64,000 nucleotides of DNA from the NCBI GenBank assembly GCA_027488255.1, contig JAIYBZ010000009.1, positions 62,001-126,000 on the forward strand, read 5' to 3'. Shown here piece by piece: positions 54,103 to 63,737 of this stretch. The notes under the pieces are model-generated. The model did no database searches. It was not told where the DNA came from and saw only the letters and a program-made list of their open reading frames with translations. How positions within the stretch are numbered: position 1 is the stretch's first letter; each line of letters starts with the position of its first letter. Origin of the DNA: Comamonadaceae bacterium. GTDB lineage: Bacteria > Pseudomonadota > Gammaproteobacteria > Burkholderiales > Burkholderiaceae_C. The translations under genes and the position numbers were made by a program.

Positions 54103-56850
54103 TCAGGCGAGTTTGCCGTGGCATTGTTTGTATTTTTTGCCACTGCCGCAAGGGCAGGGCTCGTTGCGCCCCACAGGTCCCCACTCTTGCTTTTGACCGG
54201 CAAGATTGGCCGCGACCACTTGGGCTTGACCCGATTCATCGGGCGCGCTGTAGGTCACATTGCTGATGTGCTCAGCGCGCTCTTCGATGTCGTGTGCCGC
54301 TTTTTCGATTTGGGCATCCGAGTCGATGCGCACCGTCATCAAGGTGCGCGTGACTTCGTTTTTGACCGCGTCCAGCAACTGGCCGAAGAGCTCAAACGCT
54401 TCGCGTTTGTACTCTTGTTTAGGTTGTTTTTGCGCATAGCCGCGCAAGTGAATCCCTTGGCGCAGATAGTCGAGCGCGCTGAGGTGTTCACGCCAGTGCG
54501 AATCGATGCTTTGCAGCAACACCATGCGCTCAAAAGAGGTGAAGTTTTCAGCGCCCACGCTGTCCAGCTTGGTCTTGAAATGGGCATGGGCTGCAGCCAA
54601 GACCATCTCCAAAATTTCTTCGTCCGTGATGGCACTGGCCGCTTGCACTTTTTCGCGCAATGGCACTTGCAGCATCCACTCCTCAGCCAAGGCTTTTTCA
54701 AGACTGTCCAGATCCCATTGCTCTTCAACGGACTCCATGGGCACGAACTGACGGACCAAGTCGGTGAAACAACCTTCGCGCAAGGATTCAATTTGGGGAT
54801 TCAGGTCTTGCGCATCCAAAATATCGTTGCGCTGTTGGTAAATCACTTTGCGTTGGTCGTTCGAGACGTCGTCGTACTCGAGCAACTGTTTGCGAATATC
54901 GAAGTTGCGCGACTCGACTTTGCGCTGCGCACTTTCAATGCTGCGGGTCACAATGCCGGCCTCAATGGCTTCGCCTTCCGGCATGTTCAGGCGGTCCATG
55001 ATGGCGCGCACGCGATCACCCGCGAAAATGCGCATCAACGGGTCATCGAGGCTCAAGTAAAAACGCGAAGAACCGGGGTCACCTTGCCGGCCCGAACGGC
55101 CACGCAACTGGTTGTCGATGCGCCGAGATTCGTGTCGCTCGGTGGCGATGATGCGCAAGCCTCCCAGGGCCTTCACTTGCTCGTGTACCACCCGCCATTG
55201 CTCGCGCAGCTGGGTCACTTGTGCGTGACGCGCCTCTTCGCTCAGGCCTTCGTTGGCTTCCACCGCCTGAATGTCTTTTTCGATGTTGCCGCCCAACACA
55301 ATGTCGGTGCCACGGCCTGCCATGTTGGTGGCAATCGTGATCATGCCGGGACGTCCGGCCTGGGCCACGATGTCGGCCTCGCGCGCATGCTGCTTGGCAT
55401 TGAGCACTTGGTGCGGCAATTTTTCTTGGGTCAGCAACTGGGCGATCAGTTCTGAGTTTTCAATCGACGTGGTGCCAACCAACACCGGTTGGCCACGCTC
55501 ATGGCACTCGCGAATATCGGCAATCGCTGCGGTGTAACGCTCTTTCGAGGTCTTGTAGACACGGTCCAACTGGTCTTCACGCTGGCTCTTGCGATGCGGC
55601 GGAATGACCACGGTCTCTAAACCGTAAATCTCTTGAAACTCATAGGCCTCGGTGTCAGCCGTGCCGGTCATGCCGCCCATCTTGATGTACAGGCGGAAGT
55701 AATTTTGGAACGTGATGGAAGCCAGCGTTTGGTTTTCGGCTTGAATTTCAACGCCCTCTTTGGCCTCAACCGCTTGGTGCAAACCATCGCTCCAACGGCG
55801 GCCCGACATCAATCGCCCGGTGAACTCATCCACGATCACGATGTCGCCCTCTTGAACCACGTAATGTTGGTCGCGGTGATAGAGGTGTTGTGCCCGCAAC
55901 GCCGCATTCAGATGGTGCATCAAGGTGATGTTGGCGGGGTCGTAGAGGCTGGCACCTTCGGGAATCAAGCCCATCTTGGCCAGTACTGCCTCGGCTTTTT
56001 CGTGGCCCTGTTCGGTCAAGAAAATTTGGTGCGATTTTTCGTCCAGTGTGAAATCACCGGGCGTGATGATGCCCTCTCCCGTACGGGGATCGGCTTCCCC
56101 TTCTTGCCGGGTCAACAGCGGCACGATTTCCCGCATCGAGAGATACGTCGCCGTGTGGTCTTCGGCCTGACCACTGATGATCAAAGGCGTACGCGCTTCG
56201 TCAATCAAAATCGAGTCGACCTCGTCGATGATCGCGTAGTTCAGTGGGCGCTGCACGCGGTCATGGGCTTCATAGACCATGTTGTCGCGCAGATAGTCAA
56301 AACCGTATTCGTTGTTGGTGCCGTAGGTGATGTCTGAGTTGTAGGCCGCCTGTTTTTCCTCGCGCGACATTTGGGCCAAATTGATGCCCACCGACAAGCC
56401 CAGAAAATTGAAAAGCTTGCCCATCCATCGGGCATCGCGACTGGCCAAGTAGTCGTTCACCGTGACCACATGCACGCCTTTGCCCGTGAGCGCATTCAGA
56501 TAGGCCGGCAATGTGGAGGTGAGCGTTTTGCCCTCGCCCGTACGCATCTCCGCGATCTTGCCGTTGTGCAGGGCAATGCCGCCGGCCATTTGCACATCGA
56601 AGTGCCGCATCTTCATGACGCGCTTAGAGCCTTCGCGCACCACGGCAAAGGCTTCGGGCAACAAGGCATCGAGTGTCTCGCCCGCGGCAAAGCGTTCTTT
56701 GAAGGTCTGGGTTTTGGCACGCAGCGCGTCGTCGCTCAAGGCCTCCAGCCCTGCTTCTAGCGCATTGATTCGCTCTACCGTTTTGCGGTATTGCTTCAGG
56801 AGGCGGTCGTTGCGACTGCCAAAAATTTTGGTGAGGAATGGGATGGCCAT
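54103..56850 (-). CDS. secA: Preprotein translocase ATPase SecA
   Basis: The 915-aa motor drives proteins through SecYEG. Visible are [35 protein letters not shown] (Walker A GEGKT), the DEVD box [36 protein letters not shown], and the C-terminal zinc motif [14 protein letters not shown] that binds SecB. ATG at 56850 ([23 protein letters not shown]) matches the family start. The track begins five codons earlier. Confidence 0.97.
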   Translation of the reverse strand: MAIPFLTKIFGSRNDRLLKQYRKTVERINALEAGLEALSDDALRAKTQTFKERFAAGETLDALLPEAFAVVREGSKRVMKMRHFDVQMAGGIALHNGKIAEMRTGEGKTLTSTLPAYLNALTGKGVHVVTVNDYLASRDARWMGKLFNFLGLSVGINLAQMSREEKQAAYNSDITYGTNNEYGFDYLRDNMVYEAHDRVQRPLNYAIIDEVDSILIDEARTPLIISGQAEDHTATYLSMREIVPLLTRQEGEADPRTGEGIITPGDFTLDEKSHQIFLTEQGHEKAEAVLAKMGLIPEGASLYDPANITLMHHLNAALRAQHLYHRDQHYVVQEGDIVIVDEFTGRLMSGRRWSDGLHQAVEAKEGVEIQAENQTLASITFQNYFRLYIKMGGMTGTADTEAYEFQEIYGLETVVIPPHRKSQREDQLDRVYKTSKERYTAAIADIRECHERGQPVLVGTTSIENSELIAQLLTQEKLPHQVLNAKQHAREADIVAQAGRPGMITIATNMAGRGTDIVLGGNIEKDIQAVEANEGLSEEARHAQVTQLREQWRVVHEQVKALGGLRIIATERHESRRIDNQLRGRSGRQGDPGSSRFYLSLDDPLMRIFAGDRVRAIMDRLNMPEGEAIEAGIVTRSIESAQRKVESRNFDIRKQLLEYDDVSNDQRKVIYQQRNDILDAQDLNPQIESLREGCFTDLVRQFVPMESVEEQWDLDSLEKALAEEWMLQVPLREKVQAASAITDEEILEMVLAAAHAHFKTKLDSVGAENFTSFERMVLLQSIDSHWREHLSALDYLRQGIHLRGYAQKQPKQEYKREAFELFGQLLDAVKNEVTRTLMTVRIDSDAQIEKAAHDIEERAEHISNVTYSAPDESGQAQVVAANLAGQKQEWGPVGRNEPCPCGSGKKYKQCHGKLA

Positions 56851-57075
56851 GTCTGCGAGATCCACCTTCGGCCTCAGGGCCGAGAGACAGACCGTCTATC
56901 CTGTCAGGTTAAATGTTCAAAAGAAACCGGGCCAACGGGATCGCAATCCCAAGGTCCACCGCTGGCTGCCTTATGCACCAGCACAACTCGGTGATTTTAG
57001 CCTCTGCACCGTTCATTTTCAGGGTCAAACCCCAAGTCCTAAAGGCTGCCGGATAATGCGGCACAACCCCTCATC

Positions 57076-57384
57076 ATGCAAAAACGCCACCAAGCCATTC
57101 CCCTGCATCAGGCCGCGCAAGAATCCCCTACTTTTGCGCGCTTGGCCGAGGTCATCCGTGAGTCTTCCAGCCGTTTGCAAGCGGTCCACAGTTTGCTGCC
57201 TGCACCTTTGCGCAACAGTATTCAAGCGGGACCTCTTGAGGACGGTTGCTGGTGCCTTTTGGTCAACTCAAATGCCGTGGCGGCCAAGTTGCGCCAACTG
57301 GTGCCCGCCTTGCAAGCCCACTTGAAGCAAAAAAACTTGGACGTCAGTGCCATCCGCATCAAGGTTTTGAACCGTACAAACTGA
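57076..57384 (+). CDS. DUF721 / DciA-like protein
   Basis: The 102-aa protein MQKRHQAIPLHQAAQESPTFARLAEVIRESSSRLQAVHSLLPAPLRNSIQAGPLEDGCWCLLVNSNAVAAKLRQLVPAL... belongs to the DUF721/DciA family. DciA loads the replicative helicase in bacteria lacking DnaC/DnaI. Placement upstream of and divergent from secA is typical for betaproteobacteria. A terminator follows. Confidence 0.85.
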   Translation: MQKRHQAIPLHQAAQESPTFARLAEVIRESSSRLQAVHSLLPAPLRNSIQAGPLEDGCWCLLVNSNAVAAKLRQLVPALQAHLKQKNLDVSAIRIKVLNRTN

Positions 57385-57416
57385 ATGCGCGCGCAATCGG
57401 CCGGCACCCAACAGGC

Positions 57417-57450
57417 AAAAAAAAGCCCCGATCAATGATCAGGGCTTTTT
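57417..57450. terminator. Bidirectional terminator between dciA-like gene and tRNA-Thr
   Basis: AAAAAAAAGCCC-C-GATC, loop AAT, GATC-A-GGGCTTTTT is a 12-bp stem with one mismatch and A/T tracts on both sides. It serves the rightward dciA-like gene and the leftward tRNA. Confidence 0.9.
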
Positions 57451-57458
57451 CAAATACA

Positions 57459-57534
57459 TGGTGCCGCTTGTCGGATTCGAACTGACGACCTACCGCTTAC
57501 AAGGCGGGTGCTCTACCAACTGAGCTAAAGCGGC
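57459..57534 (-). tRNA. tRNA-Thr (anticodon TGT), CCA encoded
   Basis: The 76-nt cloverleaf read leftward is GCCGCTT-TA-GCTC-AGTTGGTA-GAGC-A-CCCGC-CTTGTAA-GCGGT..., with anticodon TGT (reads ACA) and 3' CCA encoded. The acceptor stem is perfect. The anticodon stem ends in a C-T mismatch, and the T-stem has one A-C mismatch. Confidence 0.94.
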
Positions 57535-57590
57535 ACGGGCTAGATTCTAACTTGATCCAGACTCAACTCTGAGGTCAGAAGGCTAAATTT

Positions 57591-58037
57591 TTACTTCACC
57601 CGCTTCAGCGCAGGTCGGCCTGTGGGGCTGGATGGCGGCGGGGGTTCATCGCCGTCCTCGGGCCATTCTGTGGGAGTGTCCACCGCCGACAAAGCCGCCA
57701 CCGGCGATGCATCGTCACTGACTGGAAAAGCCATGCCTTGGCCATTTTCGCGGGCATAGATGGCCATCACGCGGTGGATGGGTACCATGATGTCGCAAGG
57801 CTTGCCCCCAAATCGGGCTTTGAATTCAATGAAGTCATTGCCCAATATCAAGGAACTGGTGGCGTCCATGCTGACGTTCAACACAATCTCGCCACCTTGC
57901 ACATACTCACGCGGCACTTGCACCGAATGGTCCACCTTGACGGCCACATAAGGTGTGAAGCCGTTTTCGGAGCACCAGTCGTACAGGGCCCTGATCAAAT
58001 AAGGGCGCGTAGAAGGCAGTTCGGCCGCACTGATCAT
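57591..58037 (-). CDS. sspB: ClpXP specificity-enhancing factor SspB
   Basis: The 148-aa adaptor delivers SsrA-tagged proteins to ClpXP. The substrate-binding domain (LPSTRPYLIRALYDWCSENGFTPYVAVKVD...IVLNVSMDATSSLILGNDFIEFKARFGG) is followed by a flexible linker and a basic C-terminal ClpX-binding tail RPALKRVK. It lies 18 bases after sspA in the usual order. Confidence 0.95.
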   Translation of the reverse strand: MISAAELPSTRPYLIRALYDWCSENGFTPYVAVKVDHSVQVPREYVQGGEIVLNVSMDATSSLILGNDFIEFKARFGGKPCDIMVPIHRVMAIYARENGQGMAFPVSDDASPVAALSAVDTPTEWPEDGDEPPPPSSPTGRPALKRVK

Positions 58038-58055
58038 GTTTGGCTCCGCCGTGGC

Positions 58056-58667
58056 TTATTTGCGCATGACCTTTTCGGACGGTGTCAAAGCTTCAATATA
58101 GGCGGGGCGCGAGAAGATGCGCTCTGCATATTTGAGCAATGGCGCGGCGTTCTTGCTGAGCTCAATGCCGTAGTAGTCCAAGCGCCAGAGCAAGGGGGCA
58201 ATCGCCACGTCCAGCATCGAGAAGTTGTCCCCCAGCATGAACTTGTTTTTCAAAAACACCGGGGCCAATTGCGTCAAGCGGTCACGAATGTGTGAACGGG
58301 CTTTTTCGAGGGCCTTGTCATTGCCCTTCAAGGCACGGTTTTCCAAGGTCAGCACGTGGGCAAAGAGTTCTTTCTCAAAGTTGAGCAAGAACAAGCGGAC
58401 ACGCGCACGGTCCACGGGGTCACCGGGCATCAGCTGGGGATGCGGAAAACGCTCATCGATGTACTCATTGATGATGTTCGACTCGTACAAAATCAAGTCA
58501 CGCTCGACCAAGATGGGAACCTGCCCATATGGGTTCATGACGTTGATGTCTTCGGGCTTGTTGTAAAGATCCACATCGCGGATCTCGAAGTCCATGCCTT
58601 TTTCAAACAGCACGAAGCGGCAACGGTGGGAAAACGGGCAAGTGGTTCCGGAATAAAGCACCATCAT
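58056..58667 (-). CDS. sspA: Stringent starvation protein A, glutathione S-transferase fold
   Basis: A 203-aa GST-like protein that binds RNA polymerase. The N-terminal thioredoxin-like domain (MVLYSGTTCPFSHRCRFVLFEKGMDFEIRDVDLYNKPEDI) and the helical C-terminal domain are complete. Two ATG codons are adjacent at the start. It lies downstream of petC with a terminator between. Confidence 0.95.
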   Translation of the reverse strand: MMVLYSGTTCPFSHRCRFVLFEKGMDFEIRDVDLYNKPEDINVMNPYGQVPILVERDLILYESNIINEYIDERFPHPQLMPGDPVDRARVRLFLLNFEKELFAHVLTLENRALKGNDKALEKARSHIRDRLTQLAPVFLKNKFMLGDNFSMLDVAIAPLLWRLDYYGIELSKNAAPLLKYAERIFSRPAYIEALTPSEKVMRK

Positions 58668-58681
58668 GGCGAAGGCTCCTC

Positions 58682-58721
58682 AAAAAATCAAAAGAGTGGG
58701 AGGCCGTTGGGCCCACCACTC
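58682..58721 (-). terminator. Terminator between petC and sspA
   Basis: On the minus strand GGAGTGGTGGGCC, loop CAAC, GGCCTCCCACTC pairs with small mismatches and is followed by TTTTGATTTTTT. It separates the cytochrome bc1 operon from sspAB. Confidence 0.8.
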
Positions 58722-58757
58722 CAAAAGACCTGGCACTGCTGCCGGGTGAAAGATCAA

Positions 58758-59522
58758 TTACTTGATGTCTTTCCAATACGCCGCATTCAAACGCCAGGCG
58801 ATAAAGGTAAAGAAGGACAAGAAAATCAAAACCCAGACACCGATGCGCACACGGGTGTTCTGTGCAGGCTCAGCCATCCATTGCATATAACCCACCAAGT
58901 CGCCCATGGCTTGGTCATATTCCAAAGGAGTCATGGTGCCGGGCTTGGTTTGTTTCCAGCCTTTGAAGATTTGGACCTTATGGCCGTGCTCTTCTTTTTC
59001 TTCAAACACGGGTTCACGTTCACCTTGCAATTCCCAGAAGGGATTGGGCATGCCCACATTGGGGAAGGCCAAGTTGTTCCAACCGGTCAACTTGGTGTCG
59101 TCGCGGTAGTAGCTGCGCAGATAGGTGTAGAGGTAATCTGAACCTTTGCCGCCATGACCGGAGCGTGAACGGGCCACCAGGGTCAAGTCAGGAGGATTTT
59201 TACCAAACCACTCTTTGGCTTGCACGGGGTCGATGGCGGCCTTCATGGTGTCACCCACTTTGGCGTTGGTGAACAACAAGTTGTCTTTGATCTGCTGCTC
59301 GGTCAAGCCAATGTCTTTCAAGCGGTTGTAGCGCATGAAGGCGGCGGAGTGGCAATTCAAGCAGTAGTTGACAAACAACTTGGCACCGTTTTGCAAGGCG
59401 GCCAGATCGTTGGTTTTATGAGGCGCTTTGTCCCAGGCCAAACCGCCACCAGCGGCATGAGCACCAGAGATCAATCCCAGGGCCATCACAAAGCCCAACG
59501 CGAGTTTCTTGATATTTTTCAT
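58758..59522 (-). CDS. petC: Cytochrome c1 of the bc1 complex
   Basis: The 254-aa haem protein has signal MKNIKKLALGFVMALGLISGAHA, haem motif CLNCH (NYCLNCHSAAFMRYNRL), methionine-ligand region, and a C-terminal membrane anchor RIGVWVLIFLSFFTFIAWRLNAAYW. It transfers electrons from the Rieske protein to soluble cytochromes, which is where the Sox and Fcc cytochromes also feed in. It is the last gene of petABC. Confidence 0.97.
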   Translation of the reverse strand: MKNIKKLALGFVMALGLISGAHAAGGGLAWDKAPHKTNDLAALQNGAKLFVNYCLNCHSAAFMRYNRLKDIGLTEQQIKDNLLFTNAKVGDTMKAAIDPVQAKEWFGKNPPDLTLVARSRSGHGGKGSDYLYTYLRSYYRDDTKLTGWNNLAFPNVGMPNPFWELQGEREPVFEEKEEHGHKVQIFKGWKQTKPGTMTPLEYDQAMGDLVGYMQWMAEPAQNTRVRIGVWVLIFLSFFTFIAWRLNAAYWKDIK

Positions 59523-59542
59523 GGTCTTGAATCTCCGTGATC

Positions 59543-60952
59543 TCAGTGAGGCGTGAAGGTCACGCGGTCAGGAACGGGTTTGGGTGTCCCCAACTTGCTC
59601 CACCAAGGCATCAACAAGAAGAATCCGAAGTAGAACAAAGAGCCCACTTGAGAAACACGCTCACCAATTGGCGATGGAGGTTGCACGCCCAAGTAGCCCA
59701 AGACCAAGAAGTTGATCACGAACACAGCGTACAAATACTTGTGCCAGTCGGGACGGTAGCGGATCGACTTGACCGGGCTGTTGTCCAACCAAGGCAAGAA
59801 GAACAAGATCACGACCGCACCACCCATCACCACCACACCCCAGAACTTGGCGTCAATGGCCAACATCAGGGCCGAGATGACCAAGGCAGCGCCGATGACA
59901 GCGCCTTTCAGCAGTGTGGGCATCTTGCCTTTGGCCACAGCCAAGTAGGCACCAATGACCACGCAAGCAATCAAGGCGTACATCATTTCGCTGGTGATGG
60001 CACGCAGCATGGAATAAAACGGCGTGAAGTACCAGACCGGTGCAATGTGCAAAGGTGTAGTCAGCGGATCGGCCGGAATAAAGTTGTTGTATTCGAGGAA
60101 GTAACCACCGAATTCAGGCGCGAAGAACACGATGGCTGTGAACGCCATCAAGAACACGCTCACCCCCATGATGTCGTGCACCGAGTAGTAGGGGTGGAAA
60201 GGAATGCCGTCCAATGGATGGCCTTGCGCATCTTTGGGCGCGTTGGGGCCTTTGATTTCAACGCCGTCGGGGTTGTTCGAGCCGACTTCGTGCAAGGCGA
60301 TGATGTGCGCCACAACCAAGCCCAACAAGACCAAGGGCACCGCAATCACGTGGAAGCTGAAGAAGCGGTTCAGAGTGGCATCACCCACCACGAAATCGCC
60401 ACGAATCAACAAAGCCAAGTCAGGGCCAATGAAAGGAATGGCCGAGAACAAGTTCACGATCACTTGCGCGCCCCAGTAGGACATTTGGCCCCAAGGCAGC
60501 AAATAGCCCATGAACGCTTCAGCCATCAGGCACAAGAAGATGGCGCAACCAAAGATCCACACCAGCTCGCGTGGCTTGCGGTAGCTGCCATAAATCAGGC
60601 CACGGAACATATGCAGATACACCACCACAAAGAAGGCGGAGGCGCCAGTGGAGTGCATGTAACGAATCAGCCAGCCCCAAGGCACATCGCGCATGATGTA
60701 TTCCACCGAGGCAAATGCCAAGGCAGCATCAGGCTTGTAGTGCATGACCAGAAAGATACCGGTCACGATCTGGATCACCAGCACCAGCAAAGCCAGCGAG
60801 CCGAAGAAGTACCAGAAGTTGAAGTTTTTAGGCGCGTAGTACTCGGACAAATGTTCCTTGTACAACTTAGAAGCTGGGAAGCGGTTGTCAACCCAGTTGA
60901 GCAGTTTTTCGCCAGCGGAGGCGTTGGGGGAAATTTCTTTGAATTCAGCCAT
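59543..60952 (-). CDS. petB: Cytochrome b of the bc1 complex
   Basis: The 469-aa integral membrane subunit has eight to nine helices and the haem-binding histidines in the GGWLIRYMHSTGAS-like and FFSFHVIAVPL segments; PEWY is replaced by an APVWYFTPFYSMLRA region. ATG at 60952 (MAEFKEISPNASAGEKLLNW) has a GGAG site six bases upstream, so it is preferred to the ATG that overlaps the petA stop. It oxidises ubiquinol at the Qo site. Confidence 0.95.
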   Translation of the reverse strand: MAEFKEISPNASAGEKLLNWVDNRFPASKLYKEHLSEYYAPKNFNFWYFFGSLALLVLVIQIVTGIFLVMHYKPDAALAFASVEYIMRDVPWGWLIRYMHSTGASAFFVVVYLHMFRGLIYGSYRKPRELVWIFGCAIFLCLMAEAFMGYLLPWGQMSYWGAQVIVNLFSAIPFIGPDLALLIRGDFVVGDATLNRFFSFHVIAVPLVLLGLVVAHIIALHEVGSNNPDGVEIKGPNAPKDAQGHPLDGIPFHPYYSVHDIMGVSVFLMAFTAIVFFAPEFGGYFLEYNNFIPADPLTTPLHIAPVWYFTPFYSMLRAITSEMMYALIACVVIGAYLAVAKGKMPTLLKGAVIGAALVISALMLAIDAKFWGVVVMGGAVVILFFLPWLDNSPVKSIRYRPDWHKYLYAVFVINFLVLGYLGVQPPSPIGERVSQVGSLFYFGFFLLMPWWSKLGTPKPVPDRVTFTPH

Positions 60953-60963
60953 GTTGTTCTCCA

Positions 60964-61560
60964 TCAGGCCTTCTTGTCTTCACCAATGAGCAGCTTGGTG
61001 TCAGACAGGTACATGTGCGGAGGCACTTCGAGGTTATCCGGCGCAGGCTTGTTCTTGAACACACGGCCGGCCAAGTCGAAGGTCGAACCATGGCAAGCGC
61101 ACAAGAAACCACCATTCCAGTCATCGGGCAAGGAAGGCTGTGGGCCCGTTGAGAACTTGTCGCCAGGCGAGCAACCCAAGTGCGTGCAGATCCCCACCGC
61201 CACCATGATTTCTGGCTTGATAGAGCGGTGGCCATTTTTGGCGTATTCGGGTGTGGGGTAAGCGGTGCGGTCCGATGCGGGATCGGCCAACTGCGCCTCC
61301 ACTTTTTTCAACGATTCGAGCTGCTCGGGAGAGCGCTTCATGATCCAAACGGGTTTGCCGCGCCATTCGACGGTCAACTTTTCACCCGGGTTCAAAGCGG
61401 AAATATCCACCTCGACCGCCGCACCAGCCGCTTTGGCTCGTTCGGAAGGTTGAAAACTGCTGACGAAGGGGGTGGCCACAAAGCCAGCGCCTACGGCACC
61501 TGCGCAACCGGAGGCAATCAGCCAGGTCCGTTTGCTGCTGTCGACTGGGGTGTCACTCAT
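60964..61560 (-). CDS. petA: Rieske iron-sulfur subunit of the bc1 complex
   Basis: The 198-aa protein carries the 2Fe-2S ligands in CTHLGCSPGDK and CACHGSTFDLAGRV. The N-terminus SKRTWLIASGCAGAVGAGFVATPFVSSF is a Tat-type anchor (KR pair, uncleaved). It starts the petABC operon; an ATTGTA/TACAAT -10 candidate for leftward transcription lies at 61600-61605. Confidence 0.97.
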   Translation of the reverse strand: MSDTPVDSSKRTWLIASGCAGAVGAGFVATPFVSSFQPSERAKAAGAAVEVDISALNPGEKLTVEWRGKPVWIMKRSPEQLESLKKVEAQLADPASDRTAYPTPEYAKNGHRSIKPEIMVAVGICTHLGCSPGDKFSTGPQPSLPDDWNGGFLCACHGSTFDLAGRVFKNKPAPDNLEVPPHMYLSDTKLLIGEDKKA

Positions 61561-61782
61561 GGGAATCCTCTAGCGAGTCGTTATCAGGGTCAACCCGCGA
61601 TTGTAGCGGAGAGAATCAGTCACCCGACTTACAAATCGCCTCAGCGGGGTCATCGCGCGGCACCCACACGCGCGGCCTGCCGATTTCGTGATTTTTAAAG
61701 CTGTTTGATGAAGCAATTGAACTATTTTGTCCTCAAATTTGACAAATAGAACCTTGCGCCAAGCAGGCCCTTTGGGGCGTCA

Positions 61783-62874
61783 TCAGACGGCCGCTGGCTG
61801 CTTTGGCGCCAGGCCCACCATGCCCCGGGCCATCGCAATGGCTTGAATCAAACTGCGCGCATCGGCCACACCTTGGCCCGCGATATCCATTGCCGTGCCG
61901 TGGTCTGGGCTGGTTCTGACCAGCGGCAATCCCAGCGTCACATTGACCCCCATTTCAACCCCCAGGTATTTCACGGGGATCAAGCCCTGATCGTGGTACA
62001 TCGCGATGACCACATCAAACGCTTGCCGCCCATCGGCTTGCTTGCGCGCCCGCATGAACACCGTGTCGGGCGCAAAAGGACCATGAACATCCAGACCTTC
62101 TTTTTGCGCTGTGGCCAAGCAGGGTTGCAAGATCTCAATTTCTTCCTGGCCAAACAAGCCCCCCTCGCCTGCGTGTGGATTAACGCCTGCCACTGCGATG
62201 CGCGGTCGACGGCCCAAGACAGGCGTCAAGGACGCATCGGTGATGCGCAAAGTTTGCAAAACGCCGTCAAAAGAAATGGCCTCTAGGGCCTCGCGCAAGG
62301 CCATGTGAATGCTGACCAAAACCACCCGCAATTCGTCGTTGGCCAACATCATGCGCACTGGCATTTGGGACAGTGCCACCCCTGTGTGCCGCGCCGCTTC
62401 CGCCTGCAACAACTCGGTGTGTCCCGGGTATTGGTTGTAAGGCGCGCCTGCGGCATGCAGCGCTTCTTTGTGCAGGGGTGCCGTGACCAGCGCCGCCACC
62501 TCACCGCGCAAAGCGGCACGGGTGGCCCAAAGCACCGCCTCTCCTGCCAATTGCCCTGCACGCCCGTCAATTTGGCCCCAAGGCAAGACAGGGGCCTCTG
62601 GCACCACTTGCAGCACGGGCAAGCAGCCGGGTGGCACTTGCAGGGCTTCTGCCGCGCGCTCGATCTCGCACACGGGAAACGCCGGGGTGGTTTGAACCAA
62701 AGCCATGGCTCGGCGCATCAGCCCCACATCTCCCGCCACAAAACAGCCTTGGGTGAGTTCTGGGGCCTCGCACCAAGCACGGGCCACGATCTCGGGGCCA
62801 ATGCCGCAGGGATCTCCCGGCGTGATGGCCATGGGCCGACTCAAAGCGGCTGGCGAAGAAGACAAGTGGGACAT
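61783..62874 (-). CDS. pdxA: 4-hydroxythreonine-4-phosphate dehydrogenase
   Basis: The 363-aa enzyme acts in the DXP-dependent pyridoxal phosphate pathway. Metal-ligand and substrate motifs include MAITPGDPCGIGPEI near residue 15, YPGHTELLQAEA, and MYHDQGLIPVKYLG. ATG at 62874 is chosen. The 100-codon extension in the track overlaps the nif3 gene. It is slightly longer than the usual 330 aa. Confidence 0.95.
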   Translation of the reverse strand: MSHLSSSPAALSRPMAITPGDPCGIGPEIVARAWCEAPELTQGCFVAGDVGLMRRAMALVQTTPAFPVCEIERAAEALQVPPGCLPVLQVVPEAPVLPWGQIDGRAGQLAGEAVLWATRAALRGEVAALVTAPLHKEALHAAGAPYNQYPGHTELLQAEAARHTGVALSQMPVRMMLANDELRVVLVSIHMALREALEAISFDGVLQTLRITDASLTPVLGRRPRIAVAGVNPHAGEGGLFGQEEIEILQPCLATAQKEGLDVHGPFAPDTVFMRARKQADGRQAFDVVIAMYHDQGLIPVKYLGVEMGVNVTLGLPLVRTSPDHGTAMDIAGQGVADARSLIQAIAMARGMVGLAPKQPAAV

Positions 62875-62899
62875 GGTGCGCAAAGTTGGCGGTGGCCGT

Positions 62900-63652
62900 T
62901 CAGGCCGGGTTGTCGATCTCGATGAATTGGTGCTGCAGCCCCAAATTTTGTGCGACATGTGCAGCCAAGGCGGGTGCCCCATATCGTTCGGTGGCATGGT
63001 GGCCGCAAGCCAAAAATGCAACACCCGTTTCACGCGCCAAATGGGCTTGCGGCTCAGAGATTTCGCCAGTGATGAACGCATCAACACCCTGCGCAATGGC
63101 CGCCTCAAAATAGCTTTGCGCGCCGCCCGAGCACCACGCCACACGCCGAACGGGTCGGTCATGGTGTCCGACACAAGTCACCGCGCGACCCAGCGTGGCG
63201 GCGACATGGTCCGCCAGCGCTTGTGGGCCAGACCACACGCCCTCGCCTTGGCCTAAAAAGCCCAAATCTTGCTCACCAAAACGGCCCTGCGCTTGCAAGC
63301 CCAACACCCGCGCCAATTGGGCGTTGTTGCCCCATGTGGGGTGGGCATCCAGGGGCAAGTGGTAGGCAAACAAATGGATGCCGTGGGCCAGCAGCAAGCG
63401 CAAGCGCTCGCGCATCCAGCCGGTGACACGCCCATCTTGGCCGCGCCAAAACAGCCCATGGTGCACCACGATGGCATCGGCTTCAGCGGCGATCGCCGCT
63501 TCGATCAAGGCCCGGCTGGCGGTCACACCGCTTACCAAACGGCGAATGTCACGGTCGCCTTCGACCTGCAGCCCATTGGGGCCGTAGTCGCGAAATTTTT
63601 CGGGTTGGAGCAAAGCATCAAAGGCTTGACCCAAAGTGTGAGCATCGGTCAT
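62900..63652 (-). CDS. NIF3-family dinuclear metal protein
   Basis: The 250-aa protein from ATG at 63652 has the NIF3/YbgI metal-binding histidines in IVVHHGLFW (about residues 60-68) and an F-x-HYPLDAHP-like segment LFAYHLPLDAHPTWG, with TGEISEPQAHLARE and ACGHHATERYG downstream. Related proteins are often annotated as GTP cyclohydrolase 1 type 2, but their activity is unproven. pdxA follows after 25 bases. Confidence 0.92.
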   Translation of the reverse strand: MTDAHTLGQAFDALLQPEKFRDYGPNGLQVEGDRDIRRLVSGVTASRALIEAAIAAEADAIVVHHGLFWRGQDGRVTGWMRERLRLLLAHGIHLFAYHLPLDAHPTWGNNAQLARVLGLQAQGRFGEQDLGFLGQGEGVWSGPQALADHVAATLGRAVTCVGHHDRPVRRVAWCSGGAQSYFEAAIAQGVDAFITGEISEPQAHLARETGVAFLACGHHATERYGAPALAAHVAQNLGLQHQFIEIDNPA

Positions 63653-63737
63653 GGGCAAAAAGCTTTCTTTCTTGAGTGTCTATTGTGGCGCAGGCTCACG
63701 TGCTCAGGAAAGCCATGAATCAAGGACAATCTCCCCC